Notes under the pieces: generated by a model | Databases searched by the model: none | The model's input: only the letters and a program-made list of their open reading frames with translations | Told to the model about the DNA's origin: nothing | Translations under genes and position numbers: made by a program | Shown here: in pieces, positions 12,949-22,150 of the stretch | Numbering within the stretch: position 1 is the first letter of the stretch | Layout of the letters: every line of letters begins with the position of its first letter | From: Tachypleus tridentatus | Lineage: Eukaryota; Arthropoda; Merostomata; Xiphosura; Limulidae | Direction: 5' to 3' | NCBI RefSeq assembly: GCF_004210375.1 | Contig: NC_134829.1 | Location: 58,520,107 to 58,584,106 of the forward strand | Length of the DNA stretch: 64,000 bases

Positions 12949-13868
12949 TTATTATAATTTTAAAATTACAGTATTTCTTCTGCTCACTCGTGTTTTGTTT
13001 GGATTTTGTTTCCGAGAAGAATGGTTTATAAATCTTTCTGTATATTAATGACATTATCTTAGTCAAGTACATCATGGCAAAACAACTAGGAAATAACACA
13101 GTAGCGATTTCAGTGCTGTTACATGTACAAGTGGTTAGTTAAATTAGCAACTATTATGTTAACAGTTACTGTGAACAAAGTGTTTTAATTGTTTAGATGT
13201 CGACCATGTAAAAGTTACATTCTTACCATATATAGAATTATTGTAACTTTAAGTAACATTATTATTGTTGAGCTTTCTCAATGATTATCCTGTTACATTT
13301 TAGCTTCTACATAAGATTTGTGTGATGTAACTAGACAACTCTCAAAAAGCGTCTATATCTTTGTTCTAAAACACACAACTGTTTATTGTTAGGTGGTGAA
13401 TTCGACAGTGATCTAGGTGCAACATTTATTATCAGATAAACGTTCACAGCTGTTCAGGCTAAGGTTTAATAACATATATACTTGGCTTGTTGTAGCCTTT
13501 GTTTAATCGAAAGGAAGTTTGGTGTAAAAATAATTGACATGAACACAATACCTGAAACCATTTTCAAAGTTTAGTAGACGTCATATATAAAGGGTAAAGC
13601 TGTACAGATGGAGTTAATAAAAGGATAGAATGGATTATCGAGACATCAAGTTCGTTATTCGGATAAAGAGAATCAGTGCTTGAGCACATAATCTAATGCA
13701 CACAAACTGGTCTGATAAATTCAACAACAATGTGAAATAACACATAACCTAAATATTTAATACGTTTCTAAATATATCTCCAGTTTTACTAATTATTAAA
13801 AGATTTCTTCTCTCTGTTTGATTTCACGTGGTTGTGCATAATATAAATTGTTTCTTTTGTTTTATAAT

Positions 13869-14126
13869 TTCTCGTGAAGCTACTCGAAGGCTATCTCCGC
13901 TAACCGTTCCTAATTTAGCAGTGTGAGACTAGAGGGAAGGTATCCAGTCATTACCACCCACCGCCAACTCTGGGGCTATTCTTTTACCAACGAATAGTGG
14001 GATTTACCGTTACTTTATAACGTCCCTACGGCTGAAAGGGCGAGTATGTTTCGCGAAACGGGATTCGAATCCGCGACCCTCAAATTACGAGTCGCACGCC
14101 TTAACTCATCTGGCCATGCCGGGCCC
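13869..14126 (-). mobile_element. SINE family A, antisense in the intron
   Basis: On the minus strand it reads from GGGCCCGGCATGGCCAGAT through the TCGAATCCCGTTTCGCGAAA region, the AATAGCCCCAGAGTTGG core and CTCGAGTAGCTTCACGAG-like end. The 3' end is short of the AC-rich tail. It lies in opposite orientation to the APOL-like gene, 214 bp upstream of the acceptor. Confidence 0.93.
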
Positions 14127-14339
14127 ATATAAATTGATTAATGTGTTTATTTACATGCTTGTACTTATATTTTGAAATCATGTTTAAGTATAATTTTGAG
14201 ACGTTGATGTAGGTTGTAATCGACCTACTTGAGCTGTAAATTAGAGGTAATAGAACCAACTTGGTAAGTTTAGTTCAACTTTAATAATGTGAATATAAAC
14301 AGTGTTTAACTAACACGTGTTTAATTGGTGTATTTACAG

Positions 14340-14738
14340 AAGCATTTCAATTATGACGGCCTTCAAAAGAACTGTCCAGACTGTCAAAATATACTTACAG
14401 ACATGACAAAATTTCATGATGAATTAAGGAAGATTCTTAGGGAAGATGAAACTGCTCGCTTGCATTTTATTTATAATTTTCCACTTTGGATTTCAACACG
14501 AGAAGACTCCATTACATCTCTGAAGAAGGTAGAGACTGAGTTGAATAAGACGAAACGGGATGTGAATATCTCAAACATCGTCGGTTCGTCTGCTGGTATA
14601 GTAGGTGGCGTTGTTGCTGTTGTCGGACTGGCTTTAGCTCCTTTAACCGCTGGTGTCTCGTTAGGTTTATCTATAGGTGGCGCTTCCTTAGGAACTGCTG
14701 GCGGCTTAACTGCCGGCGGGCAAATGTTGCAGAATTAA
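14340..14738 (+). CDS. APOL-like last exon, N-terminal part
   Basis: Open from the acceptor at 14339/14340 to a stop at 14736-14738. The first ~85 codons are a charged, probably helical region with a CPDC motif (residues ~12-15 of the exon). They end in the lysine-rich KKVETELNKTKRD, which resembles the helical segment before the APOL membrane hairpin. Codons ~88-130 are a long Gly/Ala/Val/Leu stretch with NIVGSSAGIVGG and LTAGVSLGLSIGGASLG. This is the clearest APOL signature: two hydrophobic helices joined by an AP/T turn. The last few codons, from about 14718 on, are probably out of frame: a better continuation is in the frame beginning at 14720. There is no methionine at the left edge, consistent with an internal exon rather than an independent ORF. 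Confidence 0.72.
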   Translation, partial: KHFNYDGLQKNCPDCQNILTDMTKFHDELRKILREDETARLHFIYNFPLWISTREDSITSLKKVETELNKTKRDVNISNIVGSSAGIVGGVVAVVGLALAPLTAGVSLGLSIGGASLGTAGGLTAGGQMLQN

Positions 14739-14970
14739 TCGTTAGTAAAACAAATGTAAAGAAATTATAGAAACTCTGGAAAAAGACAAAACAGAAACTG
14801 ACGAACTTTTAAATACGTAAAGTCTCTAAAACGATGTGACGAAAAACGTGAGAGACTTGTGAAAGAAGCAGAAGAGTTTATAGATATTGTTGAGAATGGT
14901 TTATATGGTGTTAAATCACTTGTAGGACCGTTAGGAAAGCAGTTGAATTTTACAGAACTTAGCCAATCTT
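14720..14970 (+). pseudogene. APOL-like last exon, frame-shifted middle
   Basis: APOL-like helical sequence continues here but in successive frames. It uses the frame of 14720 to about 14755 (SKTNVK), the frame of 14761 to 14819 (ETLEKDKTETDELL), then the frame of 14814 to the stop at 14970-14972 (KSLKRCDEKRERLVKEAEEF, later LVGPLGKQL). The next open segment then starts in the frame of 14965. Four net frame changes in 250 bases, with unaltered coding character between them, indicate small indels rather than introns. Pseudogenisation and long-read assembly error both fit. Confidence 0.7.
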
Positions 14971-15393
14971 GAAGAAGTGACGTTTGAAAGCGTTAAGAAA
15001 GTGTTTAATAAAACTTTTGTAAATTCACCAGTAAATAATACAAGTGAAAGAAATACTTTTTCCAACCACTCTAAAGATCTTAGGGTAGTTTCAAATCTGA
15101 TCGTTCAAGTTATTGGTCAAGGAGGTAGGTTTTCCAAGCTAGGACTATCAGGTTTTAATGTTACGGCTCGTACTTTACCTCGAGCAGTTCCTATGGTACT
15201 AGGAGCTGTGGTTGTTGCTCTTGATGTGGTTAACCTGGTTTTTACATCTGTTAATGTTCATAATGGGAACAGGAGTGAACTTCAAGATTGCATGAGTAAC
15301 GTGGTACAAGAACTTATTCTTGAGAAAGAAGAAATTTTAAAGTCCACGAACATATTTCGGCTTGATGTTTGTGTCCAGTTTCAGCCTCAATAG
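14965..15393 (+). CDS. APOL-like last exon, C-terminal part
   Basis: Open from about 14965 to TAG at 15391-15393. It starts with a polar region (EVTFESVKKVFNKT and an Asn/Ser/Thr-rich linker). A segment follows that resembles the conserved C-terminal APOL region: FNVTARTLPRAVP, then the hydrophobic VLGAVVVALDVVNLVFTS, then a charged helix with ELQDCMSNVVQELILEKEE. In vertebrate APOLs the corresponding ARxLPRA element precedes a membrane segment and a terminal amphipathic helix. A separate start codon is not needed, because this is the continuation of the exon. Family assignment rests on motif resemblance only; no search was run. Confidence 0.7.
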   Translation, partial: NLEEVTFESVKKVFNKTFVNSPVNNTSERNTFSNHSKDLRVVSNLIVQVIGQGGRFSKLGLSGFNVTARTLPRAVPMVLGAVVVALDVVNLVFTSVNVHNGNRSELQDCMSNVVQELILEKEEILKSTNIFRLDVCVQFQPQ

Positions 15394-15495
15394 AAGATTA
15401 TAGCTGTAGGAAGGTGAAGTAGATATAACGTGAAGAGTAATTAATTTGTCAGACATAAAAAGAGTGAGTTACGAGTTCATCATATATACAGAATG

Positions 15496-15501
15496 AATAA
15501 A
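15496..15501 (+). terminator. Polyadenylation signal candidate
   Basis: AATAAA about 103 bases after the stop codon of the APOL-like last exon, a normal distance for a 3' end. Such hexamers are frequent by chance in AT-rich DNA. Confidence 0.4.
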
Positions 15502-16477
15502 TATAAGTTGACATAATAACGGTTGTTGCTGAAACGCCATCTTTAAATAAATGAATGGTCATTTGCCTTCGGACTTTCAAGATTCCCAGCATATCGTAAC
15601 TGACCTGGAATCTACGTTTACGTTGAATTCTTTAAATATGATTTTACTCACTTTTGTAATTATGAGCAAATTGTAATTTCCGTCTCATGTTACTAAAGTG
15701 TGAGGAAGGAGTCTTTATCTGAGAAATTTAAGAATTATAACAGTTGATTTACAGCGATATTTAAATTTTATTAGAAGTCAGAACATTAGTGTAGGCTTAT
15801 TGTTATTACAACTGATTGTACATATCGTCTACCATATTCAGCTTTCTTATTTATCACGTCTGGAAATTTTACGTTAGATTTTCCTAGAACTGAATTTGGC
15901 AATTAGTGTAGTTAAAGTAAACACTTTTATAATTAAACGTAATTCTATGTGTATCTTTCTGTACGTGGTTAAAGCAAACAATCTTGAAAATAAAAGTAAT
16001 TTTATATGTATCTGTCTCTATGTTGTTAAAACAATCTTAAAGGTTAAAGTGTACTAGTACAAACCAAATAATGATACTGAGATGAAATTAGCAGAAATTT
16101 CACAAATAATATAATTTAAAGCGTTATCACTACGACTAAGTGACTCAGTCTCTCCTTGATCCTCGTGTTAAAAGTCGGTTTCAGAGTAAAGTGTGTTAAA
16201 CCTGTGTTATCAGATCACTTACTTTGTTTTACAGATTAATGTAATCTGAATAATATATATTAATAACATACTTTTTGTGATGAAATTACAGAAAGAATGT
16301 GAAAAACCTAACAACTGATATTTAATTATAACGAAAAGAAAAACGTGAAAGAACTCCAGAGATGGACAAATATAATTCAAAACCCAGACAAGCCATTCAT
16401 TAAACAAATACTATATTGTCCCTAATGTTAGGCTAACATCCCTTAACATGCAGAAAACGAGATATAAAAATGTTGCT
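15502..16477. other. AT-rich DNA downstream of the APOL-like gene, no gene seen
   Basis: No element or exon recognised. A short imperfect internal repeat around 15930-16020 (GTTAAAGTAAACA / GTTAAAGCAAACA, each followed by a TATGTGTATCT- or TATGTATCTGT-like stretch) is visible. Confidence 0.45.
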
Positions 16478-17240
16478 CTCTTCTTGTCTGTCAGTTGTAA
16501 CTACTAAACCACTGTGTCTACTATATGCTTCTACACAAAAACACCTTCACTTCTGTCGAGCATGCGCTATTTTCACGTGGAGCCCAATCTGAGTCACATT
16601 ACGCATATCACTTAATAGATGGCGCGACCTGTGAAACTAATGTCATTATATTCGACGTGTTTTGAAACATGTAATTTTTATGGTATATTAAACATTTGCC
16701 TTTAAGAAATTTCATTTCAGATATAAAATATCACTTTGTGACTTTATGACAGTTTAACTTACATCAACACAAACACAAAGCACAAGAAAAGTTGTTCTAT
16801 TGAATCTGTCAGCGCATATTGCTGTTAGAGTCTGATTTAATATTACGTCAGAGGTGTCACTGTATTGTCCACATTTTTTATAAATACCTCTTACTTAATT
16901 AAGAAGTAATGTACACCATCACGTATTAGAAAAACAAGAGACAGTTACTGAAGATACGATATTTAACTTCGTGTGTTAGAAGAATAACATACAAATAGTT
17001 CAAAGGTAATCTTGACTTCCATGTGTTAGAACATACATGAATCATTTGAGATCTTGTGTTTACCTCCGTCTACACACATATGTATTCTTGATAGATTCTT
17101 ATCATTTCTGGTCTTAATAAGTCCAAGAGTATGGAACTGCATTACTTATGCTTGTAACTCGAGTACAGAGGTGAAAGCATTTTGTTGATTTGATAAAAAT
17201 GTTAGAGTTAAATAGAAATAAACATGAACAAACAAACAAA
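16478..17240 (+). repeat. Right copy of a diverged direct repeat
   Basis: Direct-orientation partner of 7770-8460. It has GTAACTACTAAACCACTGTG near 16497, AACACCTTCACT, ACGCATAT then AGATGGCGCG near 16618, GTTTTGAAACATGTAATTTT, TTGAATCTGTCAGC near 16801 and CTTATCATTTC near 17098. It begins about 1.1 kb after the APOL-like stop codon. Confidence 0.7.
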
Positions 17241-18019
17241 GAGTTTGTTAGAAAATACCAAGTAAGAAACCAAGAAAAACTGTGAAATAAAACCTAAGAA
17301 ATAACTTGGAACGAATTAACAAAATATAGACAACTTTTAATTGGAAAAAAAAATTATACTCTCGTGATATTATATCATAGTACCATTACTGTTGTGACAG
17401 ACTACATTAAATGTCTGATATTGTATTTAATTAAACATCTACCAGAGAGCGGGATGACAACCATATCTAGGGATGGATTCTCGTAAAATTGTCGGCCTGT
17501 AGCTAAAAGATATAGACGAAAAGCCCTTAGTTAAACAATTACAAAATTAACATTGGGATAACTTTCCTTGACGTTTGTAGAACCTCTGAGTTTCTTGGAC
17601 CATCCTGTAAACCAAAACACTTCAAGTGTCTCTAGGATTTGTTTTATTGTACCTGTGGTTCCAAGTAATCTATGATGTGGTTAGTTACTAACCACGTTAT
17701 ATTATAAATAAGCCATTATTGTGAACGTTATAAATAAATAGATAACTTACCGTATATTTTTAATGAGCTGTACAATTTGACGTATCTACTTCAAGTAAAA
17801 AATATATAGATTTTAACATGATTTCTAAAGAGTAGAACAGAATAAATTAATCAAATGAGGCCTACGGACTTGAAAATACAGATCCACTTGAAGCCAAGAC
17901 TTCGACTTTTAAAAAGTTCAAAAACAAGTACAAAAATTGTAGGTTCGAAACATTTTACTACGAATTACTTAAAATGTCATGATAAATATTGTATCAGTTT
18001 TATGTTGAATTGAGACATT
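17241..18019. other. AT-rich DNA, no gene seen
   Basis: Nothing recognised between the direct repeat and the right inverted-repeat arm. Confidence 0.45.
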
Positions 18020-18618
18020 GAAAATGTTGTAGTGTAAAGCCTTAACATGAAAACTCAGAAGCGAGGAATTTATTTTCTTCTTCACATGAATATTTGAACA
18101 TTTAAGCCAGGGGGCGCCATCAACAGAAGAGCTATCAATAACTAATAATTATAAATTTAGATTAGACAATGTTATATTAAAACTTTTATTGTATTATTCA
18201 CACTTACATACATAGTCAAGGATACATATTCTGGTTGAATTATCATTTGTTTATATTTTATTATGGTTTATCGTTGGCAGCACATTACCAACTTTAAGAC
18301 AGTTATTTAGCCAGCCTGACTGAAAGAATAACAAATAACATATGAGACACATATAAAGTTTAACGAAGATGAAATACATCGATCTAAATTATGCAAAAAT
18401 ATTCTAAAACGTCGATAATCATTAATGATTATACATTACGTAAAACAATAAACAGTTAAACTTGTAAATAATAAAACTTTATTTGGAAACACAAAACATT
18501 CGTCGAGTTATTTGAAGTTCTTTGAAAGTTCTTCCAAGTTGTTTTAAAATATCTATGTTAAAATAACATATTTGTTCATTGTCACAAATCAAAACGAAAA
18601 CAAAAGAAAGGTTTTATA

Positions 18619-18745
18619 TTGTTATTTTGAATTAAGCATAAAATTACACAAGGGGTATCTGTGCTCTGCCCACCACGGGTATAGAAATCAGGTTTTGAAA
18701 GTTATAAGTCCCCAGACATGCCGCTGAGCCAATGGGGTACAGGTC
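18619..18745 (-). mobile_element. SINE family B inserted in the right arm, with target duplication
   Basis: On the minus strand: TGGCTCAGCGGCATGTCTGG (A box), a degraded B-box region and the CCACGGGTATAG-equivalent, then the 3' end running into TTAATTCAAAATAACAA. TTTATA is duplicated at 18613-18618 and 18746-18751. The left arm has a single uninterrupted TTATTATAAAACC at the matching site, which defines the empty site. Confidence 0.9.
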
Positions 18746-19400
18746 TTTATAATAAACTATGGATATTTATTTCGTTGCAAGATACGAATATTTTGTCATT
18801 CACATCTGTATAACCAGATTAAAGTTTATAGCTTAGTTCGTTTTTAACATTAACTTACTACTTGTACTTCTGGATATTACTGTCTTCTTTGTCCCAACTC
18901 TGAACCATCCCAGTTAATCCTTGTTGTTGATGGTTTTAATCATCTATTCTTTCTGTTATCAAGGTATAATTACAACTTTAATAAAATTCTTCATTTTAAA
19001 TCTTCAGTAGATGATTGTGTTTTACAATAACTCTGGTGCGACAGACCTTCATAAACTTCCTATTTTCTGTGTTTGGATCTGAGGTTAAGACTTCTTTACA
19101 AACAGAAGAAAGCTGTCAGTTGACTCACTGCTCCCTGTATTCTGTGGTTTCACTCATTGTGTTAATAGGAAAAAGAAACTTGATCAAAAACACATTTCAT
19201 GTGACTCCTTTGTTGTGAGTCTCACGAAATTTAACAAAAGTCGTGAGGAACATTAGAAAGTTAGCTGATGATGGGGTAGTTGTAGAAATGATCACTGAAG
19301 AACAAGAGGATAGAAACGTCCATAAATGTTTAATATTTACTTGACAATCTATTTGTAGCTCTAGTAGGAAAACAAGGAGGGAGGAAACTTAAATTAAAAG

Positions 19401-19682
19401 TTTGTTTGTTTTGAATTTCCCTCAGAGATACACGAGGGCTATCTACGGTAGCCGTCCCTAATTTACTACTTAGGGAAGTAGAGACTAGAGTGAAGACAGC
19501 TAGTCATCACTGCCTACCCCATCGCTTGGGCCACTCTTTTACCAACGAATAGAGGGGATTGATGTTACGTTATAACGCCCCGACGGCTGAAAGGGCGACC
19601 ATGTTGGTGTGACGGAAATACCACCACGCGATCCTCAGACTACGAAACAAGCGCTCCAACCATGTGGCTATCCCTGGTCTTT
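19401..19682 (-). mobile_element. SINE family A at the outer end of the right arm
   Basis: AC-rich tail seen as TTTGTTTGTTTTG at 19401, body with CCACTCTTTTACCAACGAAT, and a diverged head ending GGCTATCCCTGGTC. It shares the variant region around TGGTATTTCCGTCACACCA with the copy at 10108, so it was duplicated together with the arm. Confidence 0.9.
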
Positions 19683-19756
19683 ATATTCTAATTGACGAAA
19701 TTCACAGGAGAGAATTTAGCGTTGTTAAGTTACAACACTATTTATTTAACCCCCTA

Positions 19757-19880
19757 AACCCCATTAGTAACACAACGATATGTGTGCGGACACCACTAGG
19801 AAACGGGTTTCGATACCCTTGATGAGTAAAAATATCGCTAACCAATTGTACAGTTTTGTTTTTAATTATAAACAAACAAA
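19757..19880 (+). mobile_element. SINE family B variant
   Basis: A B-box GGGTTTCGATACCC near 19807 is followed by TATCGCTAACCAATTGTACA and a tail ATTATAAACAAACAAA. The A-box half (CATTAGTAACACAACGATAT) is diverged. Confidence 0.6.
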
Positions 19881-19914
19881 ATCTTAAAAATACAATCTTC
19901 TGGTTTGATTACTT

Positions 19915-20527
19915 GTAAGTCTGAAAGTCTCCCAATCAGCCATAAAAACACCACTAACCTAAAAGTCTGAAGATTTAATACAATGAAAATCAGGTTTCCA
20001 ATGAAGCTCTGAAAATATCACTCAGTTGCATGTTTAAGATTTTACAACACTAATCATCATGCCTCCAAACCAGCATTGTAAGCAATCCTCAGCTGTAAGT
20101 CTCACGTTACACCAGTCTACACATCAGGTCCCCAAACTAGCAGTAAAAACATCACTCTGCTCCAAGTTTGAAGGTTGACTACTCTAAACATCAGATTCTC
20201 AAACCTGCAGTAAAACCACCACTCTGCTCCAAGTTTGAAGGTTAACCACTTCAAACATCAGGTCCCCAAACCTGCAGTAAAAACACTATTCTGCTCCAAG
20301 TTTGAAGGTTGACCACTTTAAACATCAGGTCCCCAAACCTGCAGTGAAAACACCACTCTGCTCCAAGTTTGAAGGTTGACCACTCCAAACATCAGGTCCC
20401 CAAACCTGCAGTAAAAACACTACTCTGCTCCAAGTTTGAAGGTTGACCACTCTAAACATCAGATCCTCAAACCTGCAGTAAAATACCACTCTGCTCCAAG
20501 TTTGAAGGTTGTCCACTCTAAACATCA
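19915..20527. repeat. ~66-bp tandem array, about 7 good copies
   Basis: Units carry CAAGTTTGAAGGTTGACCAC, CATCAGGTCCCCAAACCTGC and ACACCACTCTGCTCC; clear copies run from about 20112 to 20527. Upstream to about 19915 the same pattern is visible but badly degraded. The ORF at 20325-20603 is the repeat read on the other strand. Confidence 0.9.
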
Positions 20528-20612
20528 CAAATTGATTTAATCGCAAGAAGAATTCTTTTAGTCTCTCATTAAAATTGATTTTAAGAAAATGTGAATTCCT
20601 CAAAAAGTTCTA

Positions 20613-20783
20613 GTTCTATTCCCTCTTGTTTCCATGTCCCAAAGACACACTTAGATCAAAGATATATTCCTCCTTGTTTCTATGTCCTAAAAGACACATT
20701 TAGATTAATGATCTATTCCCCCTTGTTTCCATGTCTCAAAAGATACACTTAGATCAATGATCTATTCTCCCTTGTTTCCATGA
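20613..20783. repeat. ~49-bp tandem repeat, about 3.5 copies
   Basis: Units contain CCTTGTTTCCATGTC, an AAAGACACA-like stretch and TTAGATCAATGATCTATTC, starting near 20613, 20661, 20710 and 20759. Confidence 0.88.
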
Positions 20784-21036
20784 CGTGATATCAGTCTCCA
20801 TGATCTGTACTTAAAGCTAATGTTTCTCTTTTAATAACTATATAAGAAAACCTGGAATAAGCCAAGTAATATTGCCACATGTCTATTTAACTCTGAAAAT
20901 TGTCCTAATATCTTCAAACCACACTTTAATCAATTTTGGATTAGACTGGGTGATTTTCTGGCACTTTATGGTCGGGATTCGAAAAGAAATTGACGTTACC
21001 TGACGTATACAATTGTTTTCGAATACGTTTTAGAGG

Positions 21037-21182
21037 TATAAGACGAGAGGAAGGCAGGTAGTCATCACCACTCACTGAACAATGGGATTGACCGTCACAT
21101 ATAACACCACCACAGCTCAAAAGGAGAGCATGTTTTGTGTGACGGTGATTCAAACCCGCGACTCTCAGGTTACGAGTTGAAC
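21037..21182 (-). mobile_element. SINE family A fragment
   Basis: Minus-strand head and B box (AACCTGAGAGTCGCGGGTTT) and part of the body, interrupted by deletions. It directly abuts the next SINE. Confidence 0.8.
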
Positions 21183-21416
21183 CGTTTGTTTTTTGAATTG
21201 CTACAGGAGGGCTATCTGCGCTACCCGTACCTAATTAAGCAGTGTAAGACTAGTCATTACCACCTACCACCAACTCTTGGGCTACTCTTTTACCAAGGAA
21301 TAGTGTGACTCACCGTCACATTATAACGCCCCAGGGCAATAAAAGCGCATACATGTTTGATATTAGGGGGATTTCGAATCTTCCAATTCCGAATCGAGCG
21401 TCCTGAAAACTTGGCT
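21183..21416 (-). mobile_element. SINE family A, diverged
   Basis: Minus-strand copy with the AAGAGTAGCCCAAGAGTTGG core and a decayed tRNA-like head. The tail reads TTTGTTTTTTGAATT at 21186. Confidence 0.88.
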
Positions 21417-21732
21417 GCACATACACGAGACATTAATATAACTTATTTAAATTTGAAAGTTGAATTTGTTGTTTTGTTACAATTATTAATAATTATTATT
21501 CAGGATGTCTTTAAGTAAGTCACAACTAGTTATATCGTTTAGGGCCTACGAAAAGAAACTTTACACAATTAAAACGTCTTACGTACTTAGAAGCACGTTC
21601 ATTTGTGTCTTTTAACGACTGTTTTATTAATATTTTCAACATATAATTGTCTTCGTTTCGTTTTACCTTTCTTTCTTTGTTTTTTCACTGCATGTTTTTC
21701 CTTTTAATTCTGATTTCTTCCTATGTATCTGT

Positions 21733-21842
21733 AAACCAACCGTCATATTATAAAATCCCCACAGATGAAAGGACGAGATAAGATTCAAACCCGCGCCCTC
21801 TGATTAAGAGTCAAACGCCCTTACCATCGAGTACATTGGCGA
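21733..21842 (-). mobile_element. SINE family A head fragment
   Basis: Retains TCTTAATCAGAGGGCGCGGG, the B-box region and part of the GTTATAA-equivalent body. The 3' half is missing. Confidence 0.7.
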
Positions 21843-22150
21843 ACAGTTAAGATACGTTAAAACGTTTCATCGTGTCTATAAGGTTATACTGGTTACTTTA
21901 AGATCTATACAAGATGGGTCGAGGTATTATAACGTGAGGATAGTTAACTTTTTAATGTAAGTATTATATCTATGTATCTAAAGAAATGGTATGGCTAATC
22001 TTCAGAGTAAACTATAAGACGTTTGTGAACTTTCGGTGGGATGGTGATCTGGTCTACTGTCTGTTGTTTGTTTCTGTTCCAAAATCTTTTCATATTTCTT
22101 GAAGAATTGGTTAGTTTTTTCTCTCTGTTAGGTGTAAGGTTAGACTTGGA
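21843..22150. other. Short unique stretch before the 50-bp array
   Basis: No recognisable gene or element. The array begins directly after TTAGACTTGGATTCC. Confidence 0.5.

Larger units (their letters stand above)
12758..14339 (+). other. Intron of the APOL-like gene
   Basis: Bounded by GTATGT (12758) and TTTACAG (ending 14339). A branch-point-like CTAAC lies at 14310-14314, 25 bases before the acceptor AG. It holds a 26-bp triplet repeat (12871-12948) and an antisense family A SINE (13869-14126). Inferred, not transcript-supported. Confidence 0.5.
12692..15393 (+). pseudogene. Apolipoprotein-L-like gene, two exons, frame-broken
   Basis: Gene-level entry. Exon 1 is 12692-12757, the intron is 12758-14339 and the last exon is 14340-15393. 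The last exon encodes the two landmarks of the APOL family. One is a Gly/Ala/Val-rich hydrophobic hairpin (around SAGIVGGVVAVVGLALAPLT). The other is a distal hydrophobic segment preceded by ARTLPRA. Between them the open frame changes four times (near 14717, 14755, 14814 and 14967), so the copy as assembled cannot make one protein. The rest of the exon is open for ~125 and ~140 codons, so the damage is either recent or a cluster of read errors. APOL proteins are membrane-inserting and lipid-associated and act in innate defence and membrane remodelling in vertebrates. The role here is unknown. Confidence 0.7.
18020..19705 (-). repeat. Right arm of the ~1.6-kb inverted repeat
   Basis: Reverse-complement partner of 10080-11645. 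Differences are scattered substitutions, a few indels (notably within 18935-19060) and one clear insertion, a family B SINE at 18619-18745 that is absent from the left arm. The outer end carries a family A SINE, as in the left arm. The ORF at 19015-19218 lies in this arm and has no counterpart signal of coding. Confidence 0.92.
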
